Origin: Rhizobium leguminosarum
GTDB taxonomy: Bacteria; Pseudomonadota; Alphaproteobacteria; Rhizobiales; Rhizobiaceae
Direction: 5' to 3'
Assembly (NCBI RefSeq): GCF_002953715.1
Contig: NZ_CP025017.1
Coordinates: 124,001 to 188,000 of the forward strand
DNA length: 64,000 nucleotides
The notes under the pieces were generated by a model. That model did not search any database. It was not told the DNA's origin and saw only the letters and a program-made list of their open reading frames with translations. The position numbers and the translations under genes were made by a program. Positions 59,128 through 64,000 of this stretch are shown here, one piece after another (position 1 is the stretch's first letter; every line of letters begins with the position of its first letter).

Positions 59128-60159
59128 TCAAAAGGCGATCTGGACTTTCATGGACTTGCTGCGGTCGCCCGCCAATTCAAAGGCGGCGACGGCCTCTTCG
59201 ATCCCGAAAACACCCGTCAGCAGCGGCTTCAGATCGACGCGACGCGCATTGATCAGTTCGACGGCGAGCGCAAATTCCTCGTGAAAACGGAATGTCCCGC
59301 GCATCTCGATTTCCTTCGCAACGATCATGTTCTGCGGAATGGAAACATCGCCGCCAAGGCCGAGCTGCACGAGAACAGCGCGAGGCTTGAGCGTCTCCAG
59401 GCCGGCGCGCACGGCTTTCTCATTGCCCGACGCCTCGAACATGACATCGAAGTATCCCTTGTCAGCGCTGTAAGCTGCAAGGTCGGAAGCATGCGTGGCA
59501 ACATTGATCGTTCGGTCGGCGCCGCTGGTGCGGGCAATCGCCAGAACGCTGTCGGTCACGTCGGTCGCGACGATCTCACGGGCGCCGAGGACGCGCGCCG
59601 CAACGATCGCCAACATCCCAATGGGGCCGCAACCGGTGACCAGCACGCGTTTGCCGAGCAGCGATCCGGCGCGGTTTGCCGCATGCAGCGTCACCGCAAA
59701 GGGTTCGGCAAAGGCAGCCTCGTGAATGGAAATGCCGTCCGCGACCTTGTGGCACTGCCAACGCTCCGCCACCAGCCGTTGGCGAAAGCCACCCTGAATG
59801 TGCGGCATCGGCATGGCGCTGCCGTAAAACCGCATGTTGAGGCAATGGTTTTGCTGTCCCTTCAGGCAATATTGGCAATGGTTGCACGGCCGGCTCGGAG
59901 AAACCGCGACACGGTCTCCAACGGCAAGATCGGCGACGCCGGAGCCCAGTGCCTTGATCGTTCCGGCGATCTCATGGCCAAGGATCATCGGTTCGCGCAG
60001 GCGAACGGTGCCGAAACCGCCGTGATTGTAATAATGCAAGTCGGAACCGCAGATGCCGCCGGCTTCGATGGCAATCTCCACCTGCCCGGCACCGGCAACC
60101 TCCGGCTCGCGCTCTTCGATCCTCAGATCCTTGGCGGCATGAATGACGATGGCTTTCAT
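59128..60159 (-). CDS. idnD: L-idonate 5-dehydrogenase-like zinc alcohol dehydrogenase
   Basis: Protein of 343 residues from ATG at 60159, 8 bp after AGGG. Catalytic zinc ligands are in GGICGSDLHYYNHGG and LGHEIAG; structural zinc cysteines are in CNHCQYCLKGQQNHC. The NAD fold is VTGCGPIGMLAIVAARVLGA. GSAMPMPHIQGGFRQRLVA is typical of IdnD relatives. The enzyme oxidises L-idonate to 5-keto-D-gluconate. It is the last gene of a two-gene transcript starting at the operator at 61144, and the reductase for the next step is encoded at 61247. Confidence 0.83.
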   Translation of the reverse strand: MKAIVIHAAKDLRIEEREPEVAGAGQVEIAIEAGGICGSDLHYYNHGGFGTVRLREPMILGHEIAGTIKALGSGVADLAVGDRVAVSPSRPCNHCQYCLKGQQNHCLNMRFYGSAMPMPHIQGGFRQRLVAERWQCHKVADGISIHEAAFAEPFAVTLHAANRAGSLLGKRVLVTGCGPIGMLAIVAARVLGAREIVATDVTDSVLAIARTSGADRTINVATHASDLAAYSADKGYFDVMFEASGNEKAVRAGLETLKPRAVLVQLGLGGDVSIPQNMIVAKEIEMRGTFRFHEEFALAVELINARRVDLKPLLTGVFGIEEAVAAFELAGDRSKSMKVQIAF

Positions 60160-60169
60160 ATCGGGACCC

Positions 60170-61111
60170 TCACACGACGGGAGTTGGAAGCGGGCTACCT
60201 GCAAAATGCGCAGCGAGATTGTCTCTGACCAGTTGGCCCATGGCCTTGCGGGTCTCGACAGTGCCAGAGCCGTGATGAGGCTGCAACACGACGTTTTGAA
60301 GCGTCAGGAAACGTGCATCGATCCTCGGTTCGTTCAGGAAGACATCAAGGCCCGCAGCCTGAATAGTGCGGTTTTGAAGGGCTGCGATCAGCGCCTCTTC
60401 GTCTACCGTCGTTCCGCGCGAGACATTGATCAAGATGCCGTTCGGACCGAGTGCTTCAAGCACCTCAGCGTTGATGATCTTCATGGTCGCCTCCCCACCG
60501 GGGACGATGACGATCAGAAAATCGGCCCAAGCGGCAAGCGCGATCAGGTCGGGCTCGTAGGTGTAGGCAACATCCTGGTGATCATGGCGAGCGAAATAGG
60601 AGATGTCGCAGCCGAAAGCGGCAGCCCTCTTGGCGATTGCCTTGCCGATCCGCCCCATGCCGGCGATCCCCACCTTCTTGCCCGAGACGCGCGTCACCAG
60701 CGGCATGGCGACGCTGCCCCACTGGCCGGAGCGGACCAAAACATCGGCCTGCGGGATCTGCCTTGCCGTGGCAAGCAGCAGTCCGAGGGCGATATCGGCG
60801 ACATCTTCGGTCAGCACATCGGGGGTATTCGTGACGCGAATGCCGTTGGCGCGGGCATAGGACAAGTCGATTGCATCGGTGCCGACGCCGTAACAGGAGA
60901 CAATTTCCAGTTTCGGCAATTGCGCCATCAGCTCTGCGGAGGCTCCGAGTTCGCCACGGGTCGCTATGGCGCGGATATCCTTGCCGACCCTGGAAATCAG
61001 CTCCTGCCGGTCTGCCGCTTCCCAGAGGCGATGGATGCGGTAGTTCGCCTCCAGATCCACCATGTCCCATTCCGGATAAGCTCCGGCCATCAAGATTTCT
61101 ACCTTAGGCAT
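60170..61111 (-). CDS. D-isomer 2-hydroxyacid dehydrogenase (2-ketogluconate/glyoxylate reductase-like)
   Basis: Protein of 313 residues from ATG at 61111; an ATG six codons earlier lacks a ribosome site. The NAD(P) motif is GIAGMGRIGKAIAKRA, and the catalytic triad is Arg (CYGVGTDAID region), Glu in FLNEPRID and His in LQPHHGSGT. Substitution of the usual acidic residue after the glycine motif (ISYFARHDHQ, with Arg) favours NADPH. In this gene set it may reduce 2-ketogluconate to gluconate. It is co-transcribed with idnD (10 bp spacing) from the operator-controlled promoter. Confidence 0.84.
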   Translation of the reverse strand: MPKVEILMAGAYPEWDMVDLEANYRIHRLWEAADRQELISRVGKDIRAIATRGELGASAELMAQLPKLEIVSCYGVGTDAIDLSYARANGIRVTNTPDVLTEDVADIALGLLLATARQIPQADVLVRSGQWGSVAMPLVTRVSGKKVGIAGMGRIGKAIAKRAAAFGCDISYFARHDHQDVAYTYEPDLIALAAWADFLIVIVPGGEATMKIINAEVLEALGPNGILINVSRGTTVDEEALIAALQNRTIQAAGLDVFLNEPRIDARFLTLQNVVLQPHHGSGTVETRKAMGQLVRDNLAAHFAGSPLPTPVV

Positions 61112-61130
61112 TCCGTTTCCATCCCGCATT

Positions 61131-61164
61131 TTGACTGTTGATTATGTTATCGATAACATATAAT
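61131..61164. promoter_or_regulatory. Divergent promoter with perfect LacI operator
   Basis: ATGTTATCGATAACAT at 61144-61159 is a perfect 16-bp palindrome with the ATCGAT centre typical of LacI-family sites. On the plus strand TTGACT (61131-61136) is followed after 17 bp by TAACAT, so the right half-site doubles as a -10 element. It lies between the minus-strand dehydrogenase operon and the plus-strand SDR-kinase operon and should control both. Confidence 0.78.
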
Positions 61165-61246
61165 TCGGAAAAGGGATGTCAAGTGAGTTTCACCGTCAGC
61201 GGCAGTTGAAGCCGTCACCCGCGGCGAAACCGGAGGAGTTATTTGC

Positions 61247-62011
61247 ATGAAGAACTTGTTTGATCTTACCGGACGGCGTGCCCTGATCACCGGCTCGAGC
61301 CAGGGGATCGGCTACGCGCTGGCCGAAGGCCTGGCGCAGTATGGCGCCCAAGTCATCATCAACGGCCGCACGCCCGAAAGCGTCAACCGCGCGGTCGAGA
61401 GCCTGAAGGATCAAGGCCTGTCTGCCCATGCGGCGATCTTCGACGTGACCAGCAAGGACGCTGCCAAAGCGGGTATCGACGCAATCGAAGCCGATATCGG
61501 TCCGCTCGACATCCTGATCAACAATGCCGGCATGCAGTTTCGTACGCCGCTGGAAGATTTCCCGGCGGACAAATGGGAGCTGCTGCTGACCACCAATATT
61601 TCGAGCGTATTTTATGTCGGTCAAGCGGCGGCCAAACCCATGATCGCCCGCGGACAGGGCAAGATCATCAACATCGCCTCCGTGCAAAGCGAACTGGCTC
61701 GCCCCGGCATTGCTCCCTATACGGCGACCAAGGGCGCGGTGCGCAATCTGACCCGCGGCATGTGCGCCGACTGGGCCAAGTACGGCCTGCAGATCAACGC
61801 GATTGCGCCGGGCTATTTCAAGACGCCGCTCAATCAGGCGCTCGTCGACAATCCCGAGTTCTCGTCCTGGCTCGAGAAGCGGACGCCGGCCGGACGCTGG
61901 GGCAATGTCGACGAACTGGTGGGGGCCGCCGTTTTCCTGTCGGGCCGCGGCTCGTCCTTCATCAACGGGCATACGCTTTATGTCGACGGTGGCATCACGA
62001 CCTGCCTCTGA
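61247..62011 (+). CDS. idnO: SDR family oxidoreductase, gluconate 5-dehydrogenase (IdnO/Gno-like)
   Basis: Protein of 254 residues, classical short-chain dehydrogenase: TGSSQGIGYALA cofactor motif, NNAG, the catalytic Ser in NIASVQSELARP, YTATK for Tyr/Lys and a C-terminus GHTLYVDGGITTCL. FDLTGRRALITGSSQGIG at the start is typical of gluconate 5-dehydrogenases, which interconvert 5-keto-gluconate and gluconate. It is the first gene of the operon and is followed by gluconokinase after 13 bp. Confidence 0.86.
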   Translation: MKNLFDLTGRRALITGSSQGIGYALAEGLAQYGAQVIINGRTPESVNRAVESLKDQGLSAHAAIFDVTSKDAAKAGIDAIEADIGPLDILINNAGMQFRTPLEDFPADKWELLLTTNISSVFYVGQAAAKPMIARGQGKIINIASVQSELARPGIAPYTATKGAVRNLTRGMCADWAKYGLQINAIAPGYFKTPLNQALVDNPEFSSWLEKRTPAGRWGNVDELVGAAVFLSGRGSSFINGHTLYVDGGITTCL

Positions 62012-62024
62012 TAGAGACCACACC

Positions 62025-62582
62025 ATGGATTTCGAGAAAAAGGCGCCACCTCTGGCCGTCGTTGTCATGGGCGTCAGTGGCTGCGGCAAATCCTCGGTTG
62101 GAGAGCATCTCGCCGCTCGAAATGGCGTGCCGTTTCTGGAAGGTGACCAAGTCCACCCCGCTGGCAATGTCGAGAAGATGGCGCAGGGCATGCCGCTGAC
62201 CGACGACGACCGGCTGCCCTGGCTCGACCGGATCGGCGAGGAAATAAGGACCGCGCAAGAAGCATCGCAAGGGCTGGTGATTTCCTGTTCGGCGCTGAAG
62301 AGAAGCTATCGGGACAGGTTGAGGCAGGCGGCGGACGGGCATCTCGCCTTTGTTTTCCTGGAAGGATCCCGTGATCTGTTGCTGTCGCGGATGCAGGCCC
62401 GTCAGGGCCATTTCATGCCCGCGACGCTGCTCGACAGCCAGTTGCAGACGCTGGAGCCGCCGACCGGTGAAGCTGGTGTTGTGACGGTGGCGATCGATAA
62501 TGCCTTGGATGATATTGTGGCACTGGCTTGCAAGGGACTGAGCGGCATGGCCGTCAAGGGAGGAAATTATCATGCAGGATGA
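62025..62582 (+). CDS. gntK: Gluconokinase (GntK/IdnK family)
   Basis: Protein of 185 residues from ATG at 62025. The P-loop is VMGVSGCGKSSVGEHLA, followed by FLEGDQVHPAGNVEKMAQGMPLTDDDRLPWLDRI, the signature of gluconate kinases, and SCSALKRSYRDRLR. It phosphorylates D-gluconate to 6-phosphogluconate for the Entner-Doudoroff pathway. It overlaps the next gene by 11 bp. Confidence 0.93.
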   Translation: MDFEKKAPPLAVVVMGVSGCGKSSVGEHLAARNGVPFLEGDQVHPAGNVEKMAQGMPLTDDDRLPWLDRIGEEIRTAQEASQGLVISCSALKRSYRDRLRQAADGHLAFVFLEGSRDLLLSRMQARQGHFMPATLLDSQLQTLEPPTGEAGVVTVAIDNALDDIVALACKGLSGMAVKGGNYHAG

Positions 62583-63465
62583 CTACAGAGCAGATGTCGC
62601 CGTCATCGGTGCAGGCATCATGGGAACGGCGATCGTCACCCGATTGATCGAAACCGGGCATAAGGTATCGGTCTTCGACCTGGATACCGAAAAAGTTGCG
62701 GCTTTGCAGGCCAAGGGTGCGCGTCCGGCCGGCTCCGTGGAGGAAGCGGTCTCACGGTCGGCGTTTTGCGTGCTCAGCCTCAATCACGCAAACATCGTCC
62801 GCGCTGTCGTCTTCGGCGAAAAGGGCGTTGCGGCGGCGGCGAATGCCGACAAGGTGCTGATCGATATGTCCTCGATCGACCCGGCTGACACGGCCGACAT
62901 GGCGACGCGGCTGCGTCGAGAAACCGGCATGGCATGGGTGGATTGCCCGCTTTCCGGCGGCGTGCCAGGTGCGCTGAGCGGACGCCTGACGATTATGGCC
63001 GGTGGCAGTGCTGAGGATTTCGAACGGGCACGCGTGGTGATGCGGCATCTTGCCGCCAATTACACGCTGATGGGTGTATCCGGCGCGGGGCAGACCACGA
63101 AGCTGATCAATCAATTGTTTTGCGCCGTGCTGTTTCAGGCCGTCGCGGAGGCGGTCAAGCTCGCTGAAGCAGGCGGCGTCGACCCGGCCGCCATTCCGGC
63201 CGCCCTTGCCGGCGGCAGGGCGGACAGCCGCATATTGCAGGAATTCATGGCGAAATTCGCCGCTCGGGATTTCTCGCCGACAGGCAGAATCGACAATATG
63301 TTGAAGGATCTGGATTCGCTTCAGGCCTTTGCGCTGAAGACGAAGACGCCATTGCCGATGACCGGCTCGGTGGTCGAGATTCACCGCCTGCTCTGCGCTG
63401 CCGGGCTTGGACCGAAGGACTCGGCCGAGATGATGCGCCTTCTCGATGGATTTCAGGCCGACTGA
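62572..63465 (+). CDS. NAD(P)-dependent beta-hydroxyacid dehydrogenase (6-phosphogluconate/HIBADH-like)
   Basis: Protein of 297 residues with Rossmann motif VIGAGIMGTAIVTRLIETGH, substrate motif DCPLSGGVPGALSGRLTIMAGG and catalytic Lys in GAGQTTKLINQLF. Its length and motifs match 3-hydroxyisobutyrate/tartronate semialdehyde/threonate dehydrogenases and not true 6-phosphogluconate dehydrogenase (about 470 or 300 with different C-terminus). Overlap with gntK indicates use in the same pathway, perhaps on an aldonate epimer. Exact substrate unknown. Confidence 0.84.
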   Translation: MQDDYRADVAVIGAGIMGTAIVTRLIETGHKVSVFDLDTEKVAALQAKGARPAGSVEEAVSRSAFCVLSLNHANIVRAVVFGEKGVAAAANADKVLIDMSSIDPADTADMATRLRRETGMAWVDCPLSGGVPGALSGRLTIMAGGSAEDFERARVVMRHLAANYTLMGVSGAGQTTKLINQLFCAVLFQAVAEAVKLAEAGGVDPAAIPAALAGGRADSRILQEFMAKFAARDFSPTGRIDNMLKDLDSLQAFALKTKTPLPMTGSVVEIHRLLCAAGLGPKDSAEMMRLLDGFQAD

Positions 63466-63506
63466 CGTCAATCCCTCCGAGAAATTCGAGATCGTCATCT
63501 TTCCGC

Positions 63507-63536
63507 TTGACCATCCATAAATGTTATCGATAACAT
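63507..63536 (+). promoter_or_regulatory. Promoter with perfect LacI operator before the sugar importer
   Basis: A second exact copy of ATGTTATCGATAACAT is at 63521-63536. TTGACC (63507-63512) precedes TAACAT by 18 bp, repeating the arrangement at 61131-61164 in which the right half-site forms the -10 box. It sits 37 bp before the ATPase start, indicating that the importer belongs to the same regulon. Confidence 0.76.
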
Positions 63537-63572
63537 ACATCCATGACAACCGCAGCTTTGGGAGGAGCCACA

Positions 63573-64000
63573 GTGGAAGCCAAGAGACTGCTGGAGTTCC
63601 AGTCGATCACCAAGAGTTTCGGCGGCACGCAAGCGCTGCGTGACGTCTCGATCGATCTGCGCGAGGGCGAAATTCTCGCGCTGCTCGGGGAAAACGGCGC
63701 CGGCAAATCGACGCTCATCAAGACGCTTGCGGGTATCTACAAGCCCGATACCGGCGACATCCTGTTTCGCGGCCAGAGCTACCATCATCGTCCCCCGAAG
63801 CCGAACGAACGGCAGCCGGTTGCCTTCATCCACCAGGATCTCGGTTTGATCGAGTGGATGACGGTCGGCGAGAACATGGGCCTGTCGCAGGGCTTCTCGA
63901 TGCGTCGCGGCCTGATCGATTGGAACAGGACGCAGGCGCGTGCCAAGGAAGCCTTGAAACTGGTCGGCTGCGACTTTGATCCTACGACGCGCGTCTCGGC
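63573..64000 (+). CDS. Sugar ABC transporter ATP-binding protein, partial
   Basis: The frame is open from GTG at 63573, 6 bp after GGGAGGAG, to the window end (142 codons visible); ATG at 63543 is an in-frame alternative without a ribosome site. The visible part is the first cassette of an RbsA-type protein: FQSITKSFGGTQALRDVSIDLREGE, Walker A GENGAGKST and Q-loop IHQDLGLIEWMTVGENM. It is probably the start of an importer for gluconate, idonate or the sugar that yields them, since it shares the LacI operator of the catabolic genes. Confidence 0.88.
   Translation, partial: MEAKRLLEFQSITKSFGGTQALRDVSIDLREGEILALLGENGAGKSTLIKTLAGIYKPDTGDILFRGQSYHHRPPKPNERQPVAFIHQDLGLIEWMTVGENMGLSQGFSMRRGLIDWNRTQARAKEALKLVGCDFDPTTRVS

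Noticed and set aside
62572..63465. True 6-phosphogluconate dehydrogenase (gnd)
   Set aside because: Despite its place after gluconokinase, the motifs (DCPLSGGVPGA, GAGQTTKLINQ) and length fit the beta-hydroxyacid dehydrogenase group.
1..64000. tRNA, rRNA, CRISPR, insertion sequences, integrase or repABC genes
   Set aside because: None could be recognised; repeats present are short palindromes without spacer periodicity or transposase genes.

Overview
The window looks like a stretch of a Rhizobium genome (R. leguminosarum / R. etli group). Third codon positions are GC-rich, there are many ABC importers whose binding proteins carry twin-arginine signal peptides, Rhizobium-type intergenic palindromes recur, and the encoded biuret hydrolase matches, from memory and unchecked, the enzyme characterised from R. 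leguminosarum 3841. No rRNA, tRNA, insertion sequence, phage gene, CRISPR array or replication origin was seen. The content is almost entirely catabolic operons with their own importer and regulator, as expected of a large accessory replicon; that placement is inference.

Layout. 1-5.1 kb: the end of an aminohydrolase gene and a BMP-family ABC importer. 5.2-7.5 kb: a NUDIX gene divergent from the orfA-pit phosphate operon, with a reversed PHO box between them. 7.5-11.0 kb: an nrtABC-like nitrate importer behind a sigma-54 promoter and a structured leader that looks like an ANTAR (NasT-type) antitermination target. 11.1-20.7 kb: a GntR regulator divergent from an importer plus cyanuric acid hydrolase, biuret hydrolase, a second biuret-hydrolase-like enzyme (candidate triuret hydrolase), a formamidase-like amidase and a cupin. 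20.7-24.7 kb: a polar amino acid importer and a HutC-type regulator. 24.7-30.9 kb: LysR regulator, FMN-dependent monooxygenase with flavin reductase, aminotransferase, ureohydrolase and an isochorismatase-fold hydrolase. 31.0-38.2 kb: a CHASE4-GGDEF-EAL protein, an orphan binding protein, formaldehyde dehydrogenase, a drug/metabolite exporter and a LysR regulator.

38.1-53.9 kb: a large quaternary-amine block. An AraC/GlxA-type regulator is divergent from BKACE, carnitine dehydrogenase-thioesterase fusion, acyl-CoA dehydrogenase, NDP-forming acyl-CoA ligase and CaiD-like hydratase, followed by a dipeptide-type ABC importer and two alpha/beta hydrolases. Together these can be read as gamma-butyrobetaine to carnitine to glycine betaine. 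54.1-56.7 kb: an ECF sigma factor overlapping a VWA/YfbK membrane protein. 56.8-64 kb: a gluconate / L-idonate regulon (lactonase, LacI regulator, two dehydrogenases, SDR, gluconokinase, a beta-hydroxyacid dehydrogenase and the start of a sugar ABC importer) tied together by repeats of the palindrome ATGTTATCGATAACAT.

The most interesting items are the cyanurate/biuret/triuret locus with its dedicated importer, the apparently complete gamma-butyrobetaine-to-glycine-betaine block using an ADP-forming-type ligase, the sigma-54 plus ANTAR-like leader of nrt, the ECF/VWA pair, and the self-consistent LacI operator set. Start codons were chosen from ribosome-binding sites and gene overlaps and may differ by a few codons from other annotations.
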